Shown: positions 9,251-17,228, counted from the stretch's first letter. The stretch: DNA of 64,000 nucleotides from Dyadobacter sp. MSC1_007 (GCF_023667495.1 NZ_JAMOZL010000006.1:433758-497757), one strand, 5' to 3'. The notes: generated by a model not told the origin, from the letters alone. Made by a program: numbers and translations.

Positions 9251-11098
9251 GTGAATAAAAGCAGCATCAAAAAGTTTTATAATTTCCTCCGGTTCCGAAG
9301 GGACTTTACGCGTTACAGCCTGCAAAAGGCCAGAAGCTACGAAATCATCGTTTTCTGGCTGAAAAGCATCCTCACCCGCACACAGTTTTTGATCCTGTCG
9401 GGTGTGCTGGTAGGTATTACTTGCGGGCTTGCAGGCGTGGTGCTCAAATCACTCGTCCATTACATTCACTACGTTATCACTTACAAAGTCTATTTTGAGG
9501 AGCAGGTACTTTTCTACATTCTGTTTCCCTTTTTGGGCATTGTGCTGACCACTTTTGTTGTTCTGTTTTTCTTCAAAGGTCAAGACAGAAAAGGCATTCC
9601 GGCTATTTTGTACGAGATCGCGCAAAATTCCAGTATAGTATCTTCCGTCAAAATGTATTCGCAGATCGTGCAGAGCGCCATTACCGTGGGGCTGGGAGGG
9701 TCCGCCGGGTTGGAGAGCCCTATTGCCGTTACCGGGGCCGCGATAGGCTCTAATTTCGCACAAACCTACAAGCTGGACTACCGTGAAAGGACATTACTGC
9801 TGGCGGCGGGGGCCACTGCCGGGATCGCCTCGGCATTCAACGCGCCCATCGCCGGAATGATGTTCGCATTTGAAATATTGCTGACCGGCGTCGTCTTCTC
9901 CGACTTTCTTCCATTGGTTGTAGCAGCGGTTTGCGGAAGTCTTGTCTCCAAAGTGCTCTTAAAGGAATCTGTTCTTTTCCAGTTCAAGACACGCAATCCA
10001 TTTGATTACCATAACATCCCGTATTACCTGCTGTTGGGCATTCTCTGCGGCTTATATGCCCGTTACTATGTCCTGATAGCGAAATACATCGAGCAGGCAT
10101 TCCATCATTTCAAACTGACGAGAATGCAGAAAGCCATGGCAGGCGGGGCGATACTGTCAGTGCTGTGCGTGCTTTATCCGCCTTTGTTTGGAGAAGGTTA
10201 CGATACCATCAAAGCGATCACGAACGGTCAGATGCAAGAGGTGATCCAGAATAGCTTTTTCCGGTTCATCAGCTACCGCGAATGGGTGGTCGTCGTATTT
10301 GTAGTTGTGATCTGTTTGTTGAAAGCATTCTCCGCATCGATCACGATTTTCAGTGGTGGCAACGGTGGGAATTTCGCGCCGTCGCTCTTCGCCGGCGGAC
10401 TGGTGGGTTATGCATTCGCGCTCTTTTGTGTGCAGCTCGGCATGACCGAAGTGCCGGTCAATAACCTTGTCATCGTTGGTATGGCGGGTGTCATGAGCGG
10501 CGTACTTTATGCACCCCTCACAGCCATTTTTCTGATCGCTGAATCGACATCCGGCTATGATCTTTTCATCCCGTTGATGATGGTTTCGGTGATCTCTTTT
10601 TCGATGGCTAAATGGTTTTCTGCCGTCTCGCCGGACCTGGCCAATCTCACAAGTCAGGGAAAGATTTTCACCCGCGAGCACGACCGTAATTTACTTTCAT
10701 TACTGCACATTCCCGACCTGATCGACAAGGACATTCAGATCATAAATGTGAACGCGTCACGGGAGGAATTGGCCGAGCTTGTACGCACCGGCAGGCGGAA
10801 TATCATATCGGTTTTGGATAGTGACAGAAAGCTTGTCGGGATCATTTCCATGGACGACATACGGCCGTTGCTTTTCAATCCCGACGCATACGAGCTGCTC
10901 AGCATTTCCCACCTCGCAAAACCACCCGTTGCGACCGTTAATGAGTTCGAGAATGTGATGAGCGTCGTCAAGAAATTCGACGAAACAGGGGCCTGGAATT
11001 TACCCGTCATCAAGGCCGACGGAGAGTTCGTCGGCTTCATCTCAAAGTCCGGCGTCCTCAATAGCTACCGGCAATTGCTACGGTCACATTCCGGCTAA
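9251..11098 (+). CDS. ClC-family chloride channel or Cl-/H+ exchanger with CBS domain pair
   Basis: The 615-residue membrane protein has about ten hydrophobic helices (residues about 45-460) and ClC signatures: GLGGSAGLESP around residue 147-157, with Glu155 at the position of the gating glutamate, and GGNGGNFAPS, matching the chloride-binding GxFxP region. Two CBS domains follow at about 480-610; these usually bind adenine nucleotides and regulate transport. ClC proteins move chloride or exchange it for protons across the inner membrane. The only in-frame start near the expected N-terminus is GTG 9251. The ATG at 9241 is in another frame and stops after five codons. The gene is monocistronic, between a terminator and a long repeat-bearing gap. 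Confidence 0.9.
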   Translation: MNKSSIKKFYNFLRFRRDFTRYSLQKARSYEIIVFWLKSILTRTQFLILSGVLVGITCGLAGVVLKSLVHYIHYVITYKVYFEEQVLFYILFPFLGIVLTTFVVLFFFKGQDRKGIPAILYEIAQNSSIVSSVKMYSQIVQSAITVGLGGSAGLESPIAVTGAAIGSNFAQTYKLDYRERTLLLAAGATAGIASAFNAPIAGMMFAFEILLTGVVFSDFLPLVVAAVCGSLVSKVLLKESVLFQFKTRNPFDYHNIPYYLLLGILCGLYARYYVLIAKYIEQAFHHFKLTRMQKAMAGGAILSVLCVLYPPLFGEGYDTIKAITNGQMQEVIQNSFFRFISYREWVVVVFVVVICLLKAFSASITIFSGGNGGNFAPSLFAGGLVGYAFALFCVQLGMTEVPVNNLVIVGMAGVMSGVLYAPLTAIFLIAESTSGYDLFIPLMMVSVISFSMAKWFSAVSPDLANLTSQGKIFTREHDRNLLSLLHIPDLIDKDIQIINVNASREELAELVRTGRRNIISVLDSDRKLVGIISMDDIRPLLFNPDAYELLSISHLAKPPVATVNEFENVMSVVKKFDETGAWNLPVIKADGEFVGFISKSGVLNSYRQLLRSHSG

Positions 11099-11149
11099 TC
11101 GCCTCCCAAGCCATCAACAGGTCATGACAACGAACACACGTAAACGCCA

Positions 11150-11264
11150 CAATTCCGTCAGGCATTAAATCCCGGCAGATTACATGTTCCCCCACGCGCC
11201 GCCCATTGAGCGACAGCGCATATCAAAGCACAATGCCGTCAGGCATTAAATCTCGGTAGATTAC
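11150..11264. repeat. Two 34-bp direct repeats in the ClC-marR gap
   Basis: Copies at 11150-11183 and 11231-11264 agree at 31 of 34 positions and start 81 bases apart. The second copy carries the short inverted repeat AATGCC-GTCA-GGCATT, which is spoiled in the first. They look like members of a dispersed REP-like family. The rest of the 358-base gap holds only the marR promoter. Confidence 0.7.
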
Positions 11265-11368
11265 GAGGGTCCCGTGCGTTGAGCGTGCCGTAGATACGCA
11301 ATGGTTTGGCGTATCTGTTTGAAAATGAATTCAAATCGAATCAGTATTTAAAATATCAAATGTATTGT

Positions 11369-11399
11369 TTTGCAATGTGTTAACCATCTTATATATTTG
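11369..11399 (+). promoter_or_regulatory. Bacteroidota-type promoter of the marR gene
   Basis: TTTG at 11369-11372 and TATATTTG at 11392-11399 are separated by exactly 19 bases, the textbook TTTG-N19-TAnnTTTG arrangement for the primary sigma factor of this phylum. Transcription would begin near 11406, about 50 bases before the ATG. Confidence 0.8.
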
Positions 11400-11419
11400 C
11401 ATAATACTTGATTATGCAA
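11397..11419. promoter_or_regulatory. Probable MarR operator overlapping the promoter
   Basis: TTGCATAAT and ATTATGCAA form perfect 9-base arms around five bases, covering the end of the -7 box and the expected start of transcription. The place and size fit binding by a MarR dimer and suggest autorepression. Confidence 0.6.
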
Positions 11420-11456
11420 GTATATATCAACTATAAATCAAATACTTTTCAAATTT

Positions 11457-11891
11457 ATGTCAACTATATCACCGGGACTGAAACTGTTTTTAAACCTTAC
11501 AATGATCCAGACTTTGGCCGCTAAGCGCTTCGATGCGCGCCTTAGCAGCCACGGGATAAGCCTCAATGAATTCATGATTTTACACCATCTGGCAGCAGCC
11601 GAGGATGAGAAACTAAGGCGCACAGACCTGGCGGAAAAGATCGGTTTGACGGCCTCGGGCATTACCAGAATGCTCACTCCGTTAGAGAAATTAGGCCTTG
11701 TCAAACGCGAGGCAAACAGCCGCGATGCGCGTGTCTCTTATGTGAAACTGGCGAATGCAGGCAAGAAGATTTACCTCGAAGCGATGGCTACGGCGGAGAG
11801 TACAGCGGACCAAATGATGGCTTCGGTGAAGACGAAAAAGTTAGATGAGTTGCTAAAAATGCTTGCTGAGATGGGCGCGACAATTGAGTAG
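11457..11891 (+). CDS. MarR-family transcriptional regulator
   Basis: This is a 144-residue, single-domain winged-helix protein. The recognition region reads RRTDLAEKIGLTASGITRMLTPLEKLGLVKRE (given here only as the span about residues 58-90) and continues into the wing SRDARVSYVKL, the usual MarR layout. N- and C-terminal helices form the dimer interface. MarR proteins repress genes for efflux, stress or aromatic catabolism and release DNA on ligand binding. The gene has its own promoter with an overlapping inverted repeat, which suggests autoregulation. No obvious target gene lies next to it: the ClC gene is upstream on the same strand and the DUF4097 operon converges from downstream. The ligand is unknown. 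Confidence 0.9.
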   Translation: MSTISPGLKLFLNLTMIQTLAAKRFDARLSSHGISLNEFMILHHLAAAEDEKLRRTDLAEKIGLTASGITRMLTPLEKLGLVKREANSRDARVSYVKLANAGKKIYLEAMATAESTADQMMASVKTKKLDELLKMLAEMGATIE

Positions 11892-11923
11892 CGGTACAGC
11901 GGAGAAAAAACTTTTGAAATACA

Positions 11924-11966
11924 CCAAACAAAAACACCACCGGAAGCCTGATGCTGCCGGTGGTGT
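11924..11966 (-). terminator. Terminator of the sigma/anti-sigma/DUF4097 operon
   Basis: A stem ACACCACCGG/CCGGTGGTGT (11934-11966) is followed, on the minus strand, by a T-rich run TTTTTGTTTGG. It lies just past the stop of the last DUF4097 gene and between convergent genes. Confidence 0.75.
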
Positions 11967-11985
11967 GGTGGAAAAAGCGGGTGAA

Positions 11986-12813
11986 TTACTTCGCTTTTCT
12001 CACATAAATATTGCCGTTCATGTTCTTCATCATAATCTCGCTGCCGCCTCCGTTGACCTTGCCTTTTACCCAATCTTCAACGGAAACTTTGTACATCCCA
12101 TCCTTGGCTGTGCGGGTAGCTTGCGGAACAGTTTTATCGACGTCCACATCGAAGTCGCTGTAAATTTCGCCGCGATCCGATTTCAGTTTCACATCGAATT
12201 TTGCGGTAGCAGGGAGCGTCACATCCACATTCCCATTCAGGGTTGAGAAGGCCATCGGGGACTTGGCGTCAACGGTTTTGAAATTGGCTTTCAACAAACC
12301 ATTCACCGTGTTGGCCACAGCCGATCCCGAAATGTTCGTCAGGCGGATATCGCCGTTCACATTAGTGATCTCCATTTCGCCATCCACATTCTCGATCGTA
12401 ATGTCGCCATCGTTGATGGTGCTTACTTTGAGCGTGAACTTTTGCGGTACTTTGATATGGAGCTCCATCGCCTTGTGGAATAGCTTGGAGCTGACATGGA
12501 CGACATTCTTTTCCTCGGTAGCGGTGATGTCCATGGCGCCGTTTTTGGAAATGCGTTTCATCCCTTCAACATTCTCTTCCTTCTTGTCGGGTTTGTCCTG
12601 TTTGCTGATGGCGTCGATCACCACTTGATTTCCGGCAGCACCGGTAACCCGGATCGAGCCGCGGATGAGACTTACATTCAGGGTACCGGGCTTGCCGGGG
12701 TCACTAAGCGGCACTGTAAGCGTTTCCTTCATGTCATTTTGCGCCAGGAGCGTTCCGGACAAAGTACTGAATGCTACCAGTGCAACGAGGGCTAAAATTC
12801 GCGGGGTCTTCAT
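11986..12813 (-). CDS. Secreted DUF4097-type repeat protein (second of two)
   Basis: The 275-residue protein starts at the ATG at 12813, which gives a clean signal peptide (MKTPRILALVALVAF...LLAQ). Longer in-frame starts would put 48 non-signal residues in front and overlap the neighbour. The mature part carries the DUF4097 putative-adhesin pattern: short beta repeats of the form GxIxxxxxxGxVxxxxVNG (for example ISGSAVANTVNGL), which probably stack into a right-handed beta-solenoid. The function of DUF4097 proteins is not established. It follows its paralogue by only 4 bases and closes an operon headed by an ECF sigma factor and its anti-sigma factor, so it is likely a target or partner of that regulatory pair at the cell envelope. 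Confidence 0.82.
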   Translation of the reverse strand: MKTPRILALVALVAFSTLSGTLLAQNDMKETLTVPLSDPGKPGTLNVSLIRGSIRVTGAAGNQVVIDAISKQDKPDKKEENVEGMKRISKNGAMDITATEEKNVVHVSSKLFHKAMELHIKVPQKFTLKVSTINDGDITIENVDGEMEITNVNGDIRLTNISGSAVANTVNGLLKANFKTVDAKSPMAFSTLNGNVDVTLPATAKFDVKLKSDRGEIYSDFDVDVDKTVPQATRTAKDGMYKVSVEDWVKGKVNGGGSEIMMKNMNGNIYVRKAK

Positions 12814-12817
12814 TTTG

Positions 12818-13681
12818 TTATGATTGTTTTTTAAGATAGATGTTTCCATTGAAAGTCTCGAATTTGTAAGTCGGGCCGCCATTACCGATCCGAATAAACG
12901 TTTCGGTACTAAGCTTGTAAATGGTTTTGTTTTCATGGTTTTCAGCGTTTTTGACAACCTTTACGGGAAGTCGCTCCACGTTCGGGAAATCGGTGTAAAA
13001 ATCGCCGTTAAATGTCTTGAACTGACAGTCGACGGAAAGAGAGGAGGGGTAACTGATCTTGATATCGCCGTTCAGGGTTTTGAAATCCGATTCGCCGGGG
13101 GGAAGGGTAAGGTAATTGACCTCCACATTGCCATTGATAGTGCGGACATTCGCCGGGCCTTTCGCATTCACTATTTTGATGGCGCCATTTACATTATGGA
13201 CTCCGAGCGAGCCGGTTACATCATTGACGGTCACATCGCCGCCATTGACAGTTGATACATGCAGGTTTAGCGAATAGGGTACTTTGACTGTAAAATTGAG
13301 CTCAAAATGATAATCGATCCTTGGCCCATCCCAGCCGCGCCTGTTTCGGTTGGGGCGTGAATCGTAGGGGTTGGCGATATAGGCGATAACACTGTCGGCA
13401 TGCTCTTCGAATTCCAGCTTGAACTCTGCTTTGCCCTGATCGAGCACTTCCTGGGTCTTGGCGGTGATCTTTTTATCGATTTCCACCACTACTTTATCAC
13501 CGTTATAACCTTCCACTTTGATAAACCCGTTGATATTATAGATCGCCAGCGTGTTCTTGGAGGCATTGCCGTTCATGGCAAATTCTTTGCTCACATGTTC
13601 CTTGAATTCAAGCTTCTGGGCCGGGGCCTGGGTACAGCAGAGCACCGCTCCCGCCAGTAAGGGGATTGCAAAATACTTCAT
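12818..13681 (-). CDS. Secreted DUF4097-type repeat protein (first of two)
   Basis: This 287-residue protein has a signal peptide (MKYFAIPLLAGAVLCCTQAPAQ) that contains two cysteines but no convincing lipobox. An N-terminal region with charged strands is followed from about residue 130 by repeated VNG/TLNG/TFNG turns (TVNGGDV, NVNGAIK, TINGNVE, TLNGDIK, TFNGDFY, TFNGNIY), the hallmark of DUF4097 beta-solenoids. Its partner downstream has the same fold at modest identity, so the pair arose by an old duplication. It starts 21 bases after the anti-sigma stop. Role unknown; an envelope-stress or cell-surface structural role is a guess from context. Confidence 0.82.
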   Translation of the reverse strand: MKYFAIPLLAGAVLCCTQAPAQKLEFKEHVSKEFAMNGNASKNTLAIYNINGFIKVEGYNGDKVVVEIDKKITAKTQEVLDQGKAEFKLEFEEHADSVIAYIANPYDSRPNRNRRGWDGPRIDYHFELNFTVKVPYSLNLHVSTVNGGDVTVNDVTGSLGVHNVNGAIKIVNAKGPANVRTINGNVEVNYLTLPPGESDFKTLNGDIKISYPSSLSVDCQFKTFNGDFYTDFPNVERLPVKVVKNAENHENKTIYKLSTETFIRIGNGGPTYKFETFNGNIYLKKQS

Positions 13682-13702
13682 GGCTAATAGTTGATTATGG
13701 TT

Positions 13703-14542
13703 TTATGATAGGTCTTTGATCGTCTGTTCGATTTTAACTTTGACGAGGTCGTTCAGGTCTTCCTTTTTGAGAAGTGTTTTCAATGCCTTTACCGAACCTT
13801 TTTCCTGTAACTTCACCATCACGTCGGCCAGTGCTACCTGCACCATCGGCGAATCCTGCGTGGTAAGTGACCTGACAAGCCCTTGGCGCACGTCCGCATT
13901 ATCCGCGTATTGCGTGAGTGCTTCGAGTGTGACGAGCCTCACATTTACGTTAGGATCGTTGTTTAAGGTGGTAAACAGCGCTTCCATGATGCGTTCGTCG
14001 GCATGCGTGATCTCACTGGTGTACCCAACTGCCCGAAGCCGCTCAGTGGCCGAAGGGTTTTCAAGGAGCGAGAGCATCATAGTGCTTTTCATATCCTGCA
14101 CCTGGCTCGCCAGCGCTTCAATCTGTTGCTGGTACGCGGTGGCAGAAGTATTGCCGCGGCTGGTCTTGTTTCCGATGACCCACCCGAGCCCTACCAGCAG
14201 CAGACTGAATGCCACTTGAACTGCCCATTGTGGCATCACAAAGTCGCGGATGCTTTCCATCATGCTTTGTAGCGAGAAGCGCTCGGCTGCTTTTTCAGCT
14301 TCTTTAAATTCGTCGAGCATTGTGTAGAAATTCGCCCGCATTGCCTCCCGCGGCTCTGGTATTTTGATTTTGGCGATACCGTCCCACAATTGTTTGTCGG
14401 CTGCGAACTCTTCCTGGCAGCAGTTGCAAGTGGCCAGGTGCTTATTGACCTCCATTTGCTCAGCCTTGCTCAGGTTGTTGTTCAGCCATTCATTAATGCG
14501 CTCTTTGGTATATTCACAGCTCATGGCTCTATCGTCTTTCAT
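13703..14542 (-). CDS. Anti-sigma factor: zinc-finger domain, one membrane helix, HEAT-repeat periplasmic part
   Basis: This 279-residue protein begins with a zf-HC2-like anti-sigma domain: Cys9, then HLATCNCC, giving the H-x3-C-x2-C zinc ligands at about residues 30-37. A single membrane helix follows at about 105-122 (VQVAFSLLLVGLGWVIG). The C-terminal 150 residues have a coiled coil and HEAT-like helical repeats (VRLVTLEALTQYADNADVRQGLVRSL spans one). Zinc-finger anti-sigma factors hold the cognate sigma factor in the cytoplasm, and the HEAT part would face the periplasm and sense a protein partner. Its start overlaps the sigma gene by 14 bases; ATG 14524 (residue 7) is an equally good start that removes the overlap. 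Confidence 0.85.
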   Translation of the reverse strand: MKDDRAMSCEYTKERINEWLNNNLSKAEQMEVNKHLATCNCCQEEFAADKQLWDGIAKIKIPEPREAMRANFYTMLDEFKEAEKAAERFSLQSMMESIRDFVMPQWAVQVAFSLLLVGLGWVIGNKTSRGNTSATAYQQQIEALASQVQDMKSTMMLSLLENPSATERLRAVGYTSEITHADERIMEALFTTLNNDPNVNVRLVTLEALTQYADNADVRQGLVRSLTTQDSPMVQVALADVMVKLQEKGSVKALKTLLKKEDLNDLVKVKIEQTIKDLS

Positions 14543-15080
14543 TTGTAAAAAACCTCTTTTTCAACTCACCGAGTGCCCTGTGCACCCTTACTTTCACCAA
14601 TCCTTCATTAATATTCAGTACCTTGGCGATTTCGTCATATTTCATTTCCTGAAACCGGCTCAGGATCAGTACCTCGCGGTATTCAGGACTGAGCTCGCCC
14701 ATGGCCTGGTGCAGAAAATCCTTGTCCTGCTGTCGTTCCAGCTGTTCGTCCGCCAGTGTGCCACCTCCAACATAATCCGCCACTTCACTGACATCGTAAA
14801 AGTTAAACGACCTGTTCTTTTTCACCCAATCGTTCAAAGCATTCCGGCCAAGGTGATACATCCAGGTCCTAAACTCACCGTCGCCCGTAAACGTATGCTT
14901 GTATTTGAGCATCCTGTAAAACACATTCTGGACCAGGTCTTCACTCGCATCCGGTTTATGGGTCATATGGTAAAAAAACGCAAACAACGGCCGGTTGTAC
15001 CGCTCAAAGAGCAAGCCCATCTTATCCAGATCCCCGTCCTTAACCCGGAGCATTAGCGAATTATCTGTAAGCGTGTTCAA
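14529..15080 (-). CDS. ECF RNA polymerase sigma factor
   Basis: The protein has 183 residues with sigma region 2 (about 10-85, including DASEDLVQNVFYRMLKYK and FRTWMYHLGRNALND) and region 4 (about 120-180, helix-turn-helix MKYDEIAKVLNINEGLVKVRVHRAL). These two domains alone define group 4 (ECF) sigma factors. The first start codon is TTG at 15080; the next is ATG at 15053 (residue 10). The N-terminal residues DNSLMLRVKDGDLDKM look typical for the family, which favours the longer form. It heads an operon with its membrane anti-sigma factor and two secreted DUF4097 proteins. The operon promoter probably lies in the repeat-bearing DNA upstream; no primary-sigma promoter was seen there, which would fit autoregulation. 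Confidence 0.9.
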   Translation of the reverse strand: MNTLTDNSLMLRVKDGDLDKMGLLFERYNRPLFAFFYHMTHKPDASEDLVQNVFYRMLKYKHTFTGDGEFRTWMYHLGRNALNDWVKKNRSFNFYDVSEVADYVGGGTLADEQLERQQDKDFLHQAMGELSPEYREVLILSRFQEMKYDEIAKVLNINEGLVKVRVHRALGELKKRFFTNERR

Positions 15081-15220
15081 AAGGCAGCTCTTTGGTGGTG
15101 ATTTCGACGTGATAACCTTGGAAGATTGGAAAGGTTACAGGAAGTTAGAAAAAAAGTGTGATTTTTTCTGAGGCTTTTCTGGTAGGATGTCATGCTGTGG
15201 CTATCGTGTGTGGTCTGGCT

Positions 15221-15318
15221 GTGATCCGAATGCGATCTGGGATGGTCTGACCGGGATCTGGATGCGATCTGGAGATGGTCTGACTAGGATCCGGCTGTGA
15301 TCTGGAGATGGTCTGACC
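15221..15318. repeat. Imperfect 33-bp tandem repeat, three copies
   Basis: Copies lie at 15221-15252, 15253-15285 and 15286-15318, each ending in GATCTGG(A)GATGGTCTGAC, with a decayed fourth part up to about 15350. Because 33 is a multiple of three, the minus strand stays open and would read as 11-residue repeats, but no signal of translation is seen. Confidence 0.75.
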
Positions 15319-15374
15319 ATGGTCTGGGATGGTAGGGCTCTGATCTGGGTCTGTGGTGGGGCTGTGGTGGGCCG

Positions 15375-15525
15375 CCCAAGGCTGAAGCCTTGGGTTGGTA
15401 GGGCTTGCTTCGGCCGTGCGCACGGTGGCTTCGTGCCCTCGGCACTGATCATGAGTCGATCTCGCGAACCCAGGGCTTCAGCCCTGGGACGCAGAGAATC
15501 ACTTCCCCCGGGCTTCAGCCCGGGG
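15375..15525. repeat. Cluster of three REP-like GC-rich hairpins
   Basis: Three perfect 20-base inverted repeats with 9-base arms lie at 15375-15394 (loop GA), 15469-15488 (loop TC) and 15506-15525 (loop TC). All share the core GGCT-NN-AGCC. The first is in the opposite orientation to the other two, as in composite REP arrays. The cluster sits between the sigma operon and the PA2169-type gene, both on the minus strand, and may also stop transcription. Confidence 0.8.
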
Positions 15526-15540
15526 ACAAGGAACTTCGAA

Positions 15541-16044
15541 TTAAGTAGTCAAAGGATATTTCGATACATCCCGCTGCCGGTCGCGTTCCAGTTTAATGGA
15601 ATCGTGTGCGGCGAGAATGGCCGTCTGCTGACTCAGGATCAATTGCCGGACATCTGCCGACAGATCGTCGGAGCGCAGCGCTTCTTCATAAGCTTTCTTG
15701 GCGGCATCTTCGCCCATTTCGGCGTTTTCAAGAACTGCCCGCCTGTTATCTGAAGTGAAAGTAGCGCGAACATCCATCCACACCCTGTATAGTTTGCCGG
15801 ACAGCATCGTACCTGTGGCCGGTTCACCTCCGAGCCGACTTACATGCGCTTTGAGGTCGAGCACATGCTGCCGACTTTCGTCTGCAAGCTTGTTGAACAA
15901 CGAGCGCAGGTCGTTTTCAAGCTCGTTGGCTTCGTCGCGGGCCTTCTCGTATCCCGCAATCCGGTCATTGTTGATCAGGATGAGGTCGTTAAGGATTTCT
16001 ATGGTTTCTGAATTTTGTGCCATGATTGAAGTGTTTTTAGTCAT
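15541..16044 (-). CDS. PA2169-family four-helix-bundle protein (DUF2383)
   Basis: This 167-residue, all-helical cytoplasmic protein has the family opening ETIEILNDLILINNDRIAGYEKA, a ferritin-like or haemerythrin-like four-helix bundle predicted over residues about 12-125, and the late YEEAL segment. Proteins of this group are widespread in stress-related loci; their activity is not known. The start at 16044 has AAGG just upstream; ATG 16023 (MAQNSE) is an alternative that better matches the usual family length. The unknown 372-residue gene starts upstream on the same strand with a gap of 32 bases, so the two may be co-transcribed. Confidence 0.8.
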   Translation of the reverse strand: MTKNTSIMAQNSETIEILNDLILINNDRIAGYEKARDEANELENDLRSLFNKLADESRQHVLDLKAHVSRLGGEPATGTMLSGKLYRVWMDVRATFTSDNRRAVLENAEMGEDAAKKAYEEALRSDDLSADVRQLILSQQTAILAAHDSIKLERDRQRDVSKYPLTT

Positions 16045-16076
16045 GGCACCTTATCATCAATAATTATTCCAAAGCA

Positions 16077-17195
16077 CTAAGAGCGGAGTATGCTGATGGA
16101 GTTGGCGTAAATTTTATACTTACCACCGGGCGCCTCGTCGCGGATCACCTGATTGCACAGGAAAGTCAGGATTTCGTCCCTTCTCGACAGCGGGGTGCTT
16201 GTTTGGGCTTCCCAAAATTCAACTTCCGGGATGTAAATGACCACTATCGCGTTACCACCGCCAAATTCCCAGTCGAAGCCGATTTTAATGTCTTTCTCTT
16301 TGTAATAAATAATGCCTCCACGGCCACTCTGAGTATATTCGAGTACCGGGACGAATTGTTTTAATAAGTCCCTTTTGAATGCTTCCCGATCAATACCGGA
16401 ATCCATTTCCACACCATTGGAATCAAAAAGACGGTATTCGTAGTCGTTCTGGATCATTTGGACATTGCCTGGCGGATGTTGGTAACCAGGATCCGGTTTG
16501 CGTCTGATCGTTGGCGTTTTCGGCCTGGGTTCCTCTTTTGAGGGCGGGAGCAAATGTACTTCCTCGCCTTTGATCGCCTGGCGGACATTCGTAGGGGCAT
16601 TCTCATATCCGGTGTTGGGAAAGCCTTCTGTGAATTTGATGAACTGGACCCGGTGCGTCCAGCCGCCGGGCCAGTCGGCTTCGATGACGTAGAAGCCCGG
16701 AGGATAGGGGAGTGTATTTACGAGCAGCATCGTGCTGCCATTCAGCCTGCTACTTACGGGCTTTTCTTCAAGAATTTCCTCTGAACACGCATTAACAATC
16801 CTGAAATTTCCGGCATCGTAGGCATATTTTGGCATATGAAACACAAGCTGCTGGCAGTCTGGGTAATGGATAATGCGGACATTCTCCGGCTTGACGATCC
16901 CGATTTCCGCAGTAGCGGTTTGTTCGTCTCCGGGTTTGTCTTTATAGAAATTGGATACGCGGGTCAGCAGGCATTTGCCGTAATAAGCCTCCTCGATATC
17001 GAAACTATCCCGTAGAGCCTCAACAGCGCCAAAAGGGATCACACCGGGAGATCCATCGCCGGTATCCGGCACAAAATAACTCGTCACCGGCTGAGTTTCG
17101 GATTTTTCCAAAACACGGTTTCTCAGCTCGATGATATTACCGACCTGAAAAACGTGGCTGTGGCGGGTTACTTTGCAGCGGATGGTCGGATGCAT
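16077..17195 (-). CDS. Protein of unknown function, 372 residues
   Basis: I do not recognise this protein. It has no signal peptide or membrane segment and is probably cytoplasmic. Residues about 1-215 look like several beta-rich stretches (for example FHMPKYAYDAGNFRIVNACS, then PPGFYVIEADWPGGWTHRVQF, reminiscent of an immunoglobulin-like or T9SS-type strand pattern). A proline- and lysine-rich linker at about 222-250 (PPSKEEPRPKTPTIRRKPDP) leads to a C-terminal alpha/beta domain ending ILTFLCNQVIRDEAPGGKYKIY. The codon use looks like that of its neighbours. A perfect 9-base-arm inverted repeat at 17206-17228 lies just upstream of its ATG. It precedes the PA2169-type gene by 32 bases. Confidence 0.7.
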   Translation of the reverse strand: MHPTIRCKVTRHSHVFQVGNIIELRNRVLEKSETQPVTSYFVPDTGDGSPGVIPFGAVEALRDSFDIEEAYYGKCLLTRVSNFYKDKPGDEQTATAEIGIVKPENVRIIHYPDCQQLVFHMPKYAYDAGNFRIVNACSEEILEEKPVSSRLNGSTMLLVNTLPYPPGFYVIEADWPGGWTHRVQFIKFTEGFPNTGYENAPTNVRQAIKGEEVHLLPPSKEEPRPKTPTIRRKPDPGYQHPPGNVQMIQNDYEYRLFDSNGVEMDSGIDREAFKRDLLKQFVPVLEYTQSGRGGIIYYKEKDIKIGFDWEFGGGNAIVVIYIPEVEFWEAQTSTPLSRRDEILTFLCNQVIRDEAPGGKYKIYANSISILRS

Positions 17196-17205
17196 TTGCT
17201 TTTCG

Positions 17206-17228
17206 TTTCAATGCGTTTAGCATTGAAA
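17206..17228. promoter_or_regulatory. Inverted repeat just upstream of the unknown 372-residue gene
   Basis: TTTCAATGC and GCATTGAAA form perfect 9-base arms around GTTTA, ending 11 bases before the ATG (minus strand). There is no T-run on either side, so an operator or leader hairpin is more likely than a terminator. Confidence 0.4.

Noticed and set aside
12814..12957. 48-residue extension of the second DUF4097 protein
   Set aside because: It overlaps the upstream gene and hides a good signal peptide that begins at 12813.
15190..15452. Two minus-strand frames giving Pro/Ser/Asp-rich 11-residue repeats
   Set aside because: The openness comes from the 33-base repeat unit being a multiple of three. 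There is no promoter, credible start or similarity to known proteins.
15375..15525. CRISPR array
   Set aside because: The three hairpins differ in sequence and orientation, the spacing is irregular (94 and 37 bases between starts) and no cas gene is near.
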